Of a stretch of 64,000 nucleotides of DNA, positions 19,496-28,348 are shown piece by piece. The stretch comes from Akkermansiaceae bacterium (GTDB lineage: Bacteria > Verrucomicrobiota > Verrucomicrobiia > Verrucomicrobiales > Akkermansiaceae). Numbering within the stretch: the stretch's first letter is position 1; each line of letters opens with the position of its first letter. Where the stretch lies: the NCBI GenBank assembly GCA_018402445.1, contig JAGYIT010000017.1:62001-126000 (forward strand), in the 5' to 3' direction. The notes under the pieces are model-generated. The model saw only the letters and a list, made by a program, of their open reading frames with translations. It was not told the origin of the DNA and did no database searches. A program made the translations under genes and the position numbers.

Positions 19496-21157
19496 TCAAT
19501 CGACTGCGATGTCGGCAATTTCTGAGAGGCGGCGGAAAAGGAAGGTGCCGGAGGTGGTGAGATTCTGGGTGGTCTTGTTGAGTCCTTTTATAATTTCCGA
19601 GTAAGAGCCGCCATAGACGGAGGTTCCCCAACCGGTGATGCTGCTGCCATCGGGTGGTTCCTCGGTGAACGCGAAGGAGCACTCGCGGGTGATGTTGTAG
19701 CTTTCCACACCAGCCTCCAGCGGGAGTAGGTTTGCGTCGCGGTTGTCGTGATCCGGGTGGTATTGGTGGACGAAGGGATTGGTCGGATCATCAAATGGCA
19801 GCACCACTTGATAAGCGAGAGTGCTTCCAACGGCGAAGGAACCGCTGCCGCTGAGGACGCGGTCCAGCGGCATCTGGCTGGAGACGAGCCGCATGGATTC
19901 GGCCTTGCGATCGGGATGAAGAAGGGACTCGCGGGTGGTGATGCCGGACAGACCAGAGGCGAGAGGGCCTAGAAAAACCTGTGAGAGCAGACGGGCGGCA
20001 CCGTTTGCATCCACATGCACGATCATACGGAGAGGAAATGGGCGGGTGGTGGTAGAACCGGGGCTACCGGGAACGGTGCTGCCGACGTGCGTGACAGAGA
20101 CTTCGCCAATCCAAAGTCCAGCGCTAGAGGCTACTTGGGCGCTCATGGGCATACGCACGTTACTGAGTCCTGCGGAGTCAGTGATTTTGAGAAACGAGGC
20201 GTAGAGTGCTTCCGATGAATCTGACATGCGGGAGCGATCCACACCGAACTGCAGGTCGAGCCGTCCGTTTGCAGGCACCGAGACGGTGAAACTGCCAGAG
20301 ACGGGAGTTTCCAAATAATTATTCGTCGAGCTATCGAACGTCCGATAAGTGAGTGGCACGGAGCCGGTGATACCAGTTTGCCCGGCGGGTGCAGGCTCGG
20401 AGGTTTCGGTGGCAAGGGTGAGTGTGATCGCACTGGAGGTGCGGTTCATCACTCCCATCGTGACGTAGGTGGCGGTGCGACCAAAGGCGATGCCGTTGGT
20501 GCCTGCGACCTCATACTCCACCGGCGCGGTAAAGTCACTGACAACAGCGGTTTCAAACCAGTAAGCGGTGTTGCGGTCGATGCGCTCGGTCGCAACGGAA
20601 ACTTGCATGGGGTTGTTGGCGGTCAGCTCGCCACCGATGTATTTGAAGACTTTGGCAGGAGATGTCGTGGCTTGCGGAAAACTGGCGAAATAAGAGGTCA
20701 TGATCGGCTTCGTCGCGGTGGCGGCTGGGAAACCTAGGAAGTTTGCGCCGCTGACGAGCCATGTCGCCGCAGGTGGCATAGGGCGCTGCAAGATTTGAAC
20801 AGTGGTGGCGGTAGAACCTTCGCAAAAGATCAGATAGGCCGATTGTCCGATCAGTGAATTGAGCTTTTGCTCTTCGGGATCATCGCGCTTCCAGACGGTC
20901 CACTCGCTGCTCGATTCGGAAGGAACAGCCGGCGATGTAGTGAATTGCACCTGATCCGGATTAGGGTTCCAGCGCCAGACTTGAGAGACGGCCGTGTTTT
21001 CAAAAAGCTTGGCGGGAGTGATATGGGTGGCGTCCCCATGGAGATAGATACCATTCCAGCCCGCGTTCAGAGTGTAGGATTCGGTGATCCACTGACCCAA
21101 GAGCGACTGGCCGGTGAGGAGGGTGACGAGGGCGGCAGTGAGGGAGGGTAGTTTCAT
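19496..21157 (-). CDS. Secreted beta-rich protein of the giant-protein operon
   Basis: 553 residues with a signal peptide (MKLPSLTAALVTLLTGQSLLGQ). It opens with ITESYTLNAGWNGIYLHGD, a pattern of 'sustained Trp-rich' beta sequence seen in secreted Verrucomicrobiota proteins that carry no named domain I can assign. The remainder is Thr/Ser/Val-rich, mostly beta-predicted, with few cysteines. The start overlaps the stop of the upstream gene by four bases (ATGA, 21154-21157), and the next gene begins 24 bases after its stop, so it is embedded in the operon. Function unknown; it probably works with the fibre and the giant protein outside the cytoplasm. Confidence 0.7.
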   Translation of the reverse strand: MKLPSLTAALVTLLTGQSLLGQWITESYTLNAGWNGIYLHGDATHITPAKLFENTAVSQVWRWNPNPDQVQFTTSPAVPSESSSEWTVWKRDDPEEQKLNSLIGQSAYLIFCEGSTATTVQILQRPMPPAATWLVSGANFLGFPAATATKPIMTSYFASFPQATTSPAKVFKYIGGELTANNPMQVSVATERIDRNTAYWFETAVVSDFTAPVEYEVAGTNGIAFGRTATYVTMGVMNRTSSAITLTLATETSEPAPAGQTGITGSVPLTYRTFDSSTNNYLETPVSGSFTVSVPANGRLDLQFGVDRSRMSDSSEALYASFLKITDSAGLSNVRMPMSAQVASSAGLWIGEVSVTHVGSTVPGSPGSTTTRPFPLRMIVHVDANGAARLLSQVFLGPLASGLSGITTRESLLHPDRKAESMRLVSSQMPLDRVLSGSGSFAVGSTLAYQVVLPFDDPTNPFVHQYHPDHDNRDANLLPLEAGVESYNITRECSFAFTEEPPDGSSITGWGTSVYGGSYSEIIKGLNKTTQNLTTSGTFLFRRLSEIADIAVD

Positions 21158-22140
21158 CGGACGTTCAGGCGGTAGAAGGTTTGGCTGCCCTCGCGGATGT
21201 CGCTGAAAATTTCGATGGCTTGGGTGTTTACGGCCTCATATGCAATCTGGGAAACAGGAGGAGCGATTGGTGCAATTTCCTCGGCGGGTTCCTCCTCGGA
21301 GGTTGGTTCATCCTCCGCGGGAGGCTCTGGGTTGCGAGTGTAGTGAGAAACCTGAAACCAATTTTTGAGGTCGGACGAAGCCTCGAGCGCATAAGTTTTA
21401 CCGATGATCGAGTAGAACGAAAGCCGGACGCTACTTTGCTGTTTTTCGATGAGCTTGAGCGAGAGGTAGTCGCTGGCGTCGGTGGCGTAGGTGCCAGCGA
21501 TGTATTCGGCGAAGTTCGAAATGCCGTCGCCGTCGAAGTCTCCGTCGCGGTCCAGCAGGTCGAAACGCCAGCCGTTTTCATCCGGCATGATGCCGGCGGC
21601 GTAAAGTTGGCTGATTTTCCAGGCATCGGGTATGCCGTCTCCGTCAGAGTCTACACCGAGCGTAAGATCGAGGCGCGTGCGCTCGCCGGGATTGCCGACG
21701 GTCGGCGGAGTGGACATCTCGATGGGCTGGTAGAGGATGTCGTTGATGCGGACGGCGAGGGTGAATTGCTCGCCGGGATTCTGAGCAAGATCGTTGTATT
21801 TGATGGTGCCCGGGCGCTGCATGTCCATGCGCAGGCGGATCTGGTAATTTTGATTGAGAAGCGTTCCAGCTTGGATCGGGACTCGTAGAACTTGCTTACC
21901 ATTTTTGGAGAAAACGACGGATGCCCCGTCAAGTCGCAGCGCATTGCCATATTCGTCGCGAACCATGCCGTGGAGCGTCTTGAAAGGGGCCGGTGGGAAT
22001 GCCCAAATTGATGGGGCGGCAAGAATCAGGCTGAGCACCGTGAGACTGAGCGCCACAGCGCCGGATTGACTCCGCCCACCGAAGAATATTCCAAGCCCCA
22101 AAAGACCAGGATACCAGGATTTACAGTTGTCCGCGGTCAT
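21154..22140 (-). CDS. Secreted protein with thrombospondin-3-like calcium repeats
   Basis: First gene of the five-gene operon, 328 residues. A hydrophobic segment at about residues 28-47 (GAVALSLTVLSLILAAPS) serves as a signal or anchor after an N-terminal extension. Two Asp-rich loops, DSDGDGIPDAW and DRDGDFDGDGISNFAEY, match TSP type 3/dockerin-like calcium sites, which commonly precede a C-terminal beta domain in secreted Verrucomicrobiota proteins. Near the C-terminus is an acidic, Pro-rich linker (PEPPAEDEPTSEEEPAEE) and a final beta module (FYRLNVR). A calcium-stabilised cell-surface role is inference. The promoter should lie in 22141-22311. Confidence 0.75.
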   Translation of the reverse strand: MTADNCKSWYPGLLGLGIFFGGRSQSGAVALSLTVLSLILAAPSIWAFPPAPFKTLHGMVRDEYGNALRLDGASVVFSKNGKQVLRVPIQAGTLLNQNYQIRLRMDMQRPGTIKYNDLAQNPGEQFTLAVRINDILYQPIEMSTPPTVGNPGERTRLDLTLGVDSDGDGIPDAWKISQLYAAGIMPDENGWRFDLLDRDGDFDGDGISNFAEYIAGTYATDASDYLSLKLIEKQQSSVRLSFYSIIGKTYALEASSDLKNWFQVSHYTRNPEPPAEDEPTSEEEPAEEIAPIAPPVSQIAYEAVNTQAIEIFSDIREGSQTFYRLNVR

Positions 22141-22311
22141 GTGTGTTTATTTAGGAGATATCATGATACAAAACACTTTAGAAAAATGTTATTCACTTGT
22201 CTTCAGATGTCTAGTAAAATTTTTTACGGATTGAGCTTGAGTATTAACATCTTGAAATCAAGCGGAAACCCCCCATCCTAGGACCCCGTTTCTTGCTCGT
22301 AGCGGAGGGGC

Positions 22312-23745
22312 TCATTTTTCGCCGGGCTTCCCCTTCCCCGTTCCTTTCTTGTTCGAAGGCTCGTAATTTGGATTTGGAGTCATCATCTGGGCGTTCACGG
22401 AAACGCGCCATGTCTTGAGTTTCGCGAGGAGGTCGGCGGCCGTTTCCGGCTTCTCCTTGGCGAGGTTATTGCGCTCGGCGGGATCGGATTTGAGGTCGAA
22501 AAGCTCCAGTTCTCCGTCCTCGAAAAACTCAATGAGTTTCCAATTCCCATCCCGTATTGCACCGTAGGGTTTGGTGCGGTGGTAATGCGGGTAGTGCCAG
22601 AACAGCGTGTCGCGCTCCGGCGCTTTCCCCTCACCGGTCAGCAGGGGCGCGATGCTGATGCCGTCCTTGTGCTCCTCCGGCAGCGGCTTCAGACCAGCTA
22701 ACTCCAGGAAAGTCGGATAGAAATCCATGCCGATCACCATCTCATCGCGGGTGGCGCCTTTCGCGATCTTGCCCGGCCATTTCGCGATCAGCGGCTCGCG
22801 CACCCCTCCTTCGTGCGACCAGCCCTTGAAATCCCGGAGTCCGCCGCTCGTTTCCTGATAATCGCCGCCGTTGTCGCCGGTGAGGACGATGATCGTATTT
22901 TCCGCGACGCCCATTTCCTCCAGCTTCGCCACCAGCCGCCCGACGCTGTTGTCTAGGCACTCCACCATCCCCGCCCTGACCGGGTTGAGCAGCTCGTTCT
23001 TGGTGTTCTCGAAACCCTTCGCCTTCTTCTCATACTTTTCCACCAGGTTTTTCGGAGCCATCAGCGGGCTGTGCAGCGTGTAATACGAGAAGTATAGTAG
23101 AAAGGGCTTCTTACCCGCGTTCTGCCCTATGAAATCCACCGCCGCGTCGGTGAGCTTGTCGGTGAGGTAATCGCCGGGTTTCCCGTCATCCAGCCCCGGC
23201 ATCCCGAAGGGCGAAAAGTATTTCCCCGGCCCCTTGGGCTGCCCCCACTCGCGTCCGCCGACGTTGATGTCGAACCCGTGATCCGTGGGGTAATGCTGCT
23301 GCATGTCCGGCTGGCCGATGGGCAGCAGGTGCCATTTCCCGAAGAAACCGGTAGCGTAGCCCGCTTCCTTCAACGCCTCGGGAAGCAGCACTCGCTCGTG
23401 GTCGAGCTTCATTTTCCAATCCGGTATCTTGAGTCTCGCCTTGGGCTTGTTGTGCCCCGCGATCCAATCCGTCAGGTGCAGCCGCGCCGGGTAGCGCCCG
23501 GAAAGGATGGCCGCGCGGCTCGGCGAGCAGACCGTGCAAGCGGCGTAGGCGTTGGTGAAACGCATGCCCTCGGCGGCGAGCTTGTCGATGTGCGGCGTTT
23601 CGTTGAACTCGGCGCCGTAGCAGCCGAAGTCTCCCCACCCGAGGTCATCGACAAGGAGGAAAACGATGTTGGGTTTTCCCTCCGCCCCACAAAGCAAGCG
23701 GGTGGCGGCGAGGAACAGGAGCAGTCCGACTTTTTGGATCATCAT
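22312..23745 (-). CDS. Secreted sulfatase (arylsulfatase A family)
   Basis: Hydrolyses sulfate esters, most plausibly on polysaccharides. It starts at ATGATG (23745), giving a signal peptide (MMIQKVGLLLFLAATRLLCG). The metal-site opening PNIVFLLVDDLGWGDFGCYG is present. The formylglycine signature C-S-P-S-R lies in CTVCSPSRAAILSGRYP with the modifiable Cys. The second metal site is TGDNGG, and the family motif GKWHL is seen. The C-terminal KKGTGKGKPGEK tail is basic. The 478-residue length is normal. An anaerobic or FGE-type maturase is needed and is not in this window. A second, decayed sulfatase lies at 34 kb. Confidence 0.93.
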   Translation of the reverse strand: MMIQKVGLLLFLAATRLLCGAEGKPNIVFLLVDDLGWGDFGCYGAEFNETPHIDKLAAEGMRFTNAYAACTVCSPSRAAILSGRYPARLHLTDWIAGHNKPKARLKIPDWKMKLDHERVLLPEALKEAGYATGFFGKWHLLPIGQPDMQQHYPTDHGFDINVGGREWGQPKGPGKYFSPFGMPGLDDGKPGDYLTDKLTDAAVDFIGQNAGKKPFLLYFSYYTLHSPLMAPKNLVEKYEKKAKGFENTKNELLNPVRAGMVECLDNSVGRLVAKLEEMGVAENTIIVLTGDNGGDYQETSGGLRDFKGWSHEGGVREPLIAKWPGKIAKGATRDEMVIGMDFYPTFLELAGLKPLPEEHKDGISIAPLLTGEGKAPERDTLFWHYPHYHRTKPYGAIRDGNWKLIEFFEDGELELFDLKSDPAERNNLAKEKPETAADLLAKLKTWRVSVNAQMMTPNPNYEPSNKKGTGKGKPGEK

Positions 23746-24050
23746 GCGGGGATATTCGGAATCCGCCCGCCGTTTGGCAAGACAGGGGTGATGTTTCTGT
23801 TGGAATCTGAAAATGCGAGCCCCGCGATTTCCACCCCGTTGAAATTTCACCCTACTATCGATTACCCGTCAGGGCGAAATACAGAGAAATATCAAACCGA
23901 AATAACTGATCCCAATATGCTGAACCCAATATGCACATAACGCCATCTTTCCAGTCTCAGTTCACAAGGCAATTATATCCTCTGAATTTTGTCTATTAAT
24001 TTTAATAAAAATAAATATTAAAAATTATTGACTTTTTTAATTTAGCCAGC
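23746..24050. other. AT-rich intergenic stretch
   Basis: About 300 bases without a supported gene. It turns sharply AT-rich after about 23,870, unlike the surrounding GC-rich sequence, and includes ATTAATTTTAATAAAAATAA-like runs. I see no hairpin terminator or promoter that I would defend. It leads into the ice-binding-domain relic and may be the leader of that former gene or acquired DNA. Confidence 0.5.
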
Positions 24051-24230
24051 TTACCGGGATTAATATCCATTGCCTTGGCGAATCCGGAGGTGATTAATCT
24101 AGGCAGCGCCTCGAGTTTTGCTGTTTTGGCGGGTTCGGCGATCACGATCGCAGGCGCATCTTCTTCTACAACGATCACGGGAAATATTGGAGTTCATCCG
24201 ACCCCGGACAGTATTGCGGGGATGGACAAG
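24051..24230 (+). pseudogene. DUF3494 ice-binding-type protein, N-terminal relic
   Basis: Frame 3 reads LPGLISIALA, resembling the end of a signal peptide, then NPEVINLGSASSFAVLAGSA and ITGNIGVHP. This is the characteristic start of DUF3494 (ice-binding/adhesin beta-solenoid) proteins: 'LGSAxxFAVLAGSxVT...GDLGxxPG'. The match stops abruptly after about 50 residues (TPDSIAG), where a normal domain needs ~180. No ATG opens the signal region. I interpret it as a truncated gene fragment; the downstream 24230-24500 holds no recognisable coding sequence. Confidence 0.7.
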
Positions 24231-24502
24231 GATCAGGGGTCTCATCCTCCACAATCTCACCCGCCGCCTGTCGCTGCGATCCTTGCGGACGAATGGCGAC
24301 CGGAGATCGCCGCCACGGGTTGCCTGTGCGCATTTCATTGTCTATAGGTGGGCGTTGGCAGCAGGATGCAGCCCCTCCTTGCGCGGCCGTGCATACCAAG
24401 TGATCTCCCCGCAGCGGATCGCAAGGAAGCCATTACCTCGATCCTTAGCGAGATCCCGATACCCGACTATTACGCTGGCTCGCTCAAGTGGCTCGAAAGC
24501 CT

Positions 24503-24547
24503 GATCCCTGATCCTGATCCCTGATCCCTGATCCCTGATCCCTGATC
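24503..24547. repeat. Heptamer tandem repeat (CCTGATC)n
   Basis: A run of about six CCTGATC units, one with a base missing, directly abutting the 3' end of dnaB (stop codon 24550-24552). The unit length is not a multiple of three and it lies outside any gene. No function is assigned. Confidence 0.8.
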
Positions 24548-24549
24548 CA

Positions 24550-25983
24550 TCACTCTGGTTCCTCGGCGGGCGGGCCGGTCTCGAAGCGCATGAGATCCTC
24601 GATGAAGGTGAGCGGGATGCCGCCGGTTTCGCCGTTGCGGTTCTTGGCGAGCACCAGCTCCGCCTTACCTTCCAGCGCGGCGCGTTCCTCGTCGTTTTCC
24701 GCATAGTATTTGCTACGGTAGAGGAGCCCCACGAGGTCGGCGTCCTGCTCGATAGCGCCGGACTCGCGGAGGTCGGACATGCGGGGGATGCCGAGGCTTT
24801 TCCCTGTCCGACCTTCCGGACCACGGTTGAGCTGGGCGAGGATGAGAATGGGGATATTGAGTTCTTTGGCGAGAGCCTTGATGCCGCCAGAAATCTCCGC
24901 GATCTCGCGTTCACGGGAGTTTTCCGCCTGTTTCGTGCGGGATTTCATGAGCTGGAGATAATCGATGGCGATGAACTGGATGTCCTCGTCGCGCTTCTTG
25001 CGGCGTGCCTTGGCGCGCAGCTCGTTGATCGAGATACCGGCGGTATCGTCGATGAAAAGCTTCGAGTTCATGATCTGCACCGAGGCGTTGCGCACACGCT
25101 CGAGTTCCTGCTTTTTCGGTGTGTAGCCGCGTGAGAGCTGGGAGGCCACGAATTTCGCGCGGGCGAAGAGCAGGCGCTGCACGAGCTGGGCGGAACTCAT
25201 TTCGCAGGAAAACACCATGCACGGCTTTCCTTGGTCGAGGCAGATGTTCTCCACGATATTCATCATGAACGAGGTCTTGCCCATCGATGGCCGCGCGGCG
25301 ACGACGAACATCTCCCCCGCCTTGAGGCCGCCGGATTTCTGGTCGAGCACCTCGAAACCGGTGCTAATACCCAGCGATACCTTTTCCTTGGAAAGCAGCA
25401 TCTGGAAATTCCGCATGACCTCCTCGACGGTCTGCTTGAGGGTCGCAGCCTGGGTCGTTTCCGCGCTCTCGCGGATGGCAAGGATGGATTGCTCCACGGA
25501 GTCCAGCAGCTCCGGCACCTCGTCGGGAGCCTCGTAGGCCATCGCCACCGCCTCGTTCGAGCTGCGGATGATCGCCCGCAGAGTGAACTTGTCCTTGACG
25601 TGCTGGAGGTGGTGCCGGAAATGCCCGGGGCTCGGCGCATAGGTGTAAAGCTCCGTCAGATATCCCGGCCCGCCGCATTTCTCCAACAACCCGCGATCCA
25701 GCAACCTCTGCACCAGCGAGACCAGCTCAACCTGATGCCCGGCCTCGAAAAGCTCGATCAGGAAGCCGAACAGCGTCGAGTGGTTGGGAAGGTAGAAATG
25801 CGCCGCCGTAAGCCGCTCCTCGATCGCCAGTCCGATGTATTCCTGCGGATCCTGCAACATGGTGGAGAGCAGTGATTTCTCCGGCCCGACCGCGTGCGGC
25901 AGGGCGCGTGTGACATCATCCACCACCTCCTCACGCTTTTGGGAAAAGAGATTGATCGGAGCGGATTTCGCGGGTTCGGCCAT
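24550..25983 (-). CDS. dnaB: Replicative DNA helicase DnaB
   Basis: Hexameric 5'-3' helicase that unwinds the replication fork. 477 residues, normal for the family. The N-terminal domain (PHAVGPEKSLLSTMLQDPQEY; LPNHSTLFGFLIELFE) is followed by a linker and the RecA-like motor: Walker A ARPSMGKTSF, FSCEMSS, Walker B FIAIDYLQLM, AQLNRG, and the C-terminal LRESGAIEQDADLVGLLYR with ELVLAKNRNGETG. No intein or frameshift is present. It starts at the ATG at 25983. The heptamer repeat lies immediately downstream. Confidence 0.96.
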   Translation of the reverse strand: MAEPAKSAPINLFSQKREEVVDDVTRALPHAVGPEKSLLSTMLQDPQEYIGLAIEERLTAAHFYLPNHSTLFGFLIELFEAGHQVELVSLVQRLLDRGLLEKCGGPGYLTELYTYAPSPGHFRHHLQHVKDKFTLRAIIRSSNEAVAMAYEAPDEVPELLDSVEQSILAIRESAETTQAATLKQTVEEVMRNFQMLLSKEKVSLGISTGFEVLDQKSGGLKAGEMFVVAARPSMGKTSFMMNIVENICLDQGKPCMVFSCEMSSAQLVQRLLFARAKFVASQLSRGYTPKKQELERVRNASVQIMNSKLFIDDTAGISINELRAKARRKKRDEDIQFIAIDYLQLMKSRTKQAENSREREIAEISGGIKALAKELNIPILILAQLNRGPEGRTGKSLGIPRMSDLRESGAIEQDADLVGLLYRSKYYAENDEERAALEGKAELVLAKNRNGETGGIPLTFIEDLMRFETGPPAEEPE

Positions 25984-26173
25984 AGGTGGGGGTGAGATTG
26001 GACGGAGTCCGGGCGCTTGGCGATTTCTAACCGGAAGCCGGCGGAAAATCGTATGGAATAACTGTGAACAACCGCCATTTTTCCGCCATACGCGTATTAT
26101 TGCAAAGGATCTCGGAGGCTTCGGTGATCATCGGCGGGAAAAAGGTTTCCGAGATCGGCGCGAGATTGACATC

Positions 26174-27303
26174 TCATCCCCTGGCCGCCGCGGCCTTGCC
26201 CGCGCGGGTTCCGGTGGCGAAGGCGGCTTGCAGGAGGTAGCCGCCGGTGGGCGCGTCCCAATCGATCATCTCTCCGCAGACGAAGACGCCGGGGAGCTTG
26301 CGGAGCATCAGGTTCTCGTCGAGCTCGTCCCAGCGTATGCCTCCCGCTGATGAAATCGCTTCCGCGAGGGGACGCGGACGTAGCAGCGGGATGCGGAATG
26401 ACTTCGCGGCTCCTGCGAGTTGCGTTGGATCTTCGATCCGTGACGCGGTGAGAATCGCAGCGGCAGGTTTACCCAGCTTCCATGATCTGATCGGCTTGAC
26501 GGCGAGTTGCGCGGCGGAAAAGGTCGGTTTGAAATCGATCTCGATGAGCGGTTCTGGCATTTTCCTAAGCTCGCCGCCGAGGGCGTAGATCGCGCCGCCT
26601 TCGAGACCGTAGCGAGTCAACAACAGCTCGCCCGCCACGCTTTTCGCGCCCGCGCGGACATGGATATTCTTGATCGGCAAGCCTTCGGCGGCGACGAGGA
26701 CTTCGGGCTGCCAATCGCATTCCCAGCCGCAGTTCGAGGAAACGAGAGGCTCGCAGCCGATGCCGAGTTCGCGGAATTTCCCCACCCACCCGCCGTCCGA
26801 GCCAGTCTTCGGCCACGAGCCGCCGCCGAGCGCGAAAACGATAGCCTGCGCGCGGACTTCCACGCCATTTTCGAACCGCAAAACATTTCCCGGCAGCAGA
26901 TCCTGCCAGAGATGCTTCGGGCGGATCTCTGCATCCATTTCCCGCAGCCTCGCCAGCCAGGCGCGCAGCACGGGTGCGCCTTTCAGCGCCTTCGGATATA
27001 CCCTGCCCGAACTCGCTTCAAACGTCTCCAGCCCGAGTCCGTGGCACCAATCTCTCAGATCCTGGTTGGAAAAATCCCGCAGCAAACCCTCCCAATCCCC
27101 TCCCCATGGTAGTTCGAAACGAAGCGTTCCAACGACCCGCCGTGCGTCAGGTTCAGCCCGCCCTTACCCGCCACTAGAAACTTCCTGCCCACCGAGGGCT
27201 TGCCGTCGAACACCGTCACCTTCCGCCCCATGCCCGCCGCGACCTCCGCCGCGCGGAGTCCCGCCGGCCCACCCCCGATCACGGCGATATCGACCGTTTC
27301 CAT
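26174..27303 (-). pseudogene. NAD(P)/FAD-dependent oxidoreductase (TIGR03862-like), frameshift
   Basis: Flavoprotein of the HI0933/BaiN-like group. The N-terminal dinucleotide fold [15 protein letters not shown] and [16 protein letters not shown] read from the ATG at 27303. The frame is lost after SNYHGEG, and the rest ([19 protein letters not shown] to CGEMIDWDAPTGGYLLQAAF) continues in another frame to the stop at 26174. Restoring one G within the GGGGAGGGG tract (about 27100-27110 on the plus strand) gives ...[14 protein letters not shown] and a ~377-residue protein of normal length. A homopolymer deletion error is therefore likely. The ATG directly follows the kdsD stop (TGAATG), so the two are co-transcribed. 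Confidence 0.85.
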
Positions 27304-28275
27304 TCAAACCAGCTTGAGCCGCGCTAGATCCTGCGCGTCGATGAGGCCCACCGGCCGGCCTTCTGAATCGATCACCACGATGTCGTCGATACGTTTCTCC
27401 CCGACTTGTTTCACCGCCTCCACGGCCAGCGAATTCTCGGTGAGAGAGATCGGGTTGCGCGTCATCTGATCGGCCACGGGGAGCGCTCCCAGCGAGGGAT
27501 CTTTCTCGTAGCCGCGCGCGAAATCACCGTGAGTGAAAATCCCGGCAAGTTTACCGTTTTCATCGAGGATCAGGCAGGCACCGGCGCGGCTACGGTTCAT
27601 TTCCGCGACGGCGTCGATCACGCGGGCGCTGACCGACACCATGGGGATGGCGTTTTCGCGGCGCATTACGTCGCCGACTTTCAGCAACAACGCACGCCCC
27701 AGCGAACCGCCGGGATGGTAGCGGGCAAAGTCGCTTTCGGTGAAACCGCGCGCTTGCAGCAGCACCATCGCGAGCGCGTCGCCCATGACCATCATCGCGG
27801 TGGAGGAGGAGGTCGGCGCGAGATTCAACGGGCAGGCCTCGCGGGTGACGGAGGTGTCGAGCGTGACATCGGCGGCGCGGGAAAGTGAGGAAGCGGTCTT
27901 GCCGCAGAGTGCGATCACTTTCACATCGAAGCTGCGCAGAAAAGGCAGCAGGCCGAGCAGTTCCTCGGTCTCTCCGGAGTAAGAAAGCGCAAGCACGACA
28001 TCTCCATCGCAAAGCAAACCGAGGTCTCCGTGTAGCGCATCCTGGGCGTTTAGCACCACGGCGGTCGCGCCCGTGGAGTTCAGCGTGGCCGCGATTTTCT
28101 GTCCGACGTTTCCCGACTTGCCGACACCGACGATCACCACTTTGCCCTTAGCTTCCAACGAGGCGCGCAGCAGTTTCACGGCCTCGCCGAAACCCGGGTC
28201 GATGCGCGACGCCATTTCCCGGAGGCTCTCTGCCTCCATCCTGATCACCGCCCGCGCCCGCTCTTCGCAATCCAT
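27304..28275 (-). CDS. kdsD: Arabinose-5-phosphate isomerase (KdsD/KpsF)
   Basis: Converts ribulose-5-phosphate to arabinose-5-phosphate, the first step to KDO for lipopolysaccharide. The start is set at the ATG at 28275 (MDCEERARAVIRMEAES), typical for the family; the open frame reaches 28311. The SIS domain carries VVIVGVGKSGNVGQKIAATL, ALSYSGETEELL, and the isomerase-specific HGDLGLL and FARYHPGGSLGRALL motifs. Two CBS domains follow (VGDVMRRENAIP; ADQMTRNPISLTENS). About 323 residues, normal. An outer membrane with KDO-containing LPS is implied. Confidence 0.93.
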   Translation of the reverse strand: MDCEERARAVIRMEAESLREMASRIDPGFGEAVKLLRASLEAKGKVVIVGVGKSGNVGQKIAATLNSTGATAVVLNAQDALHGDLGLLCDGDVVLALSYSGETEELLGLLPFLRSFDVKVIALCGKTASSLSRAADVTLDTSVTREACPLNLAPTSSSTAMMVMGDALAMVLLQARGFTESDFARYHPGGSLGRALLLKVGDVMRRENAIPMVSVSARVIDAVAEMNRSRAGACLILDENGKLAGIFTHGDFARGYEKDPSLGALPVADQMTRNPISLTENSLAVEAVKQVGEKRIDDIVVIDSEGRPVGLIDAQDLARLKLV

Positions 28276-28315
28276 GGCCGCCAGTTCAACCCGCGCCGGA
28301 CTATATTTCAACCCT

Positions 28316-28343
28316 GGAGTGCTACCGCCTATTGTAGCACTCC
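28316..28343. repeat. Perfect hairpin between GH13 gene and kdsD
   Basis: GGAGTGCTAC and GTAGCACTCC form a perfect 10-bp stem around an 8-base loop. There is no T-run on either strand, so it is not a classic terminator. It resembles the small palindromes elsewhere in the window (6373, 36434) in size and placement, and is probably a REP-type repeat. Confidence 0.65.
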
Positions 28344-28348
28344 AAGGC

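Noticed and set aside
24503-24547. Iteron or origin near dnaB
   Set aside because: The heptamer repeat is short, lies at the 3' end of dnaB, and has no DnaA-box-like TTATCCACA motif near it.
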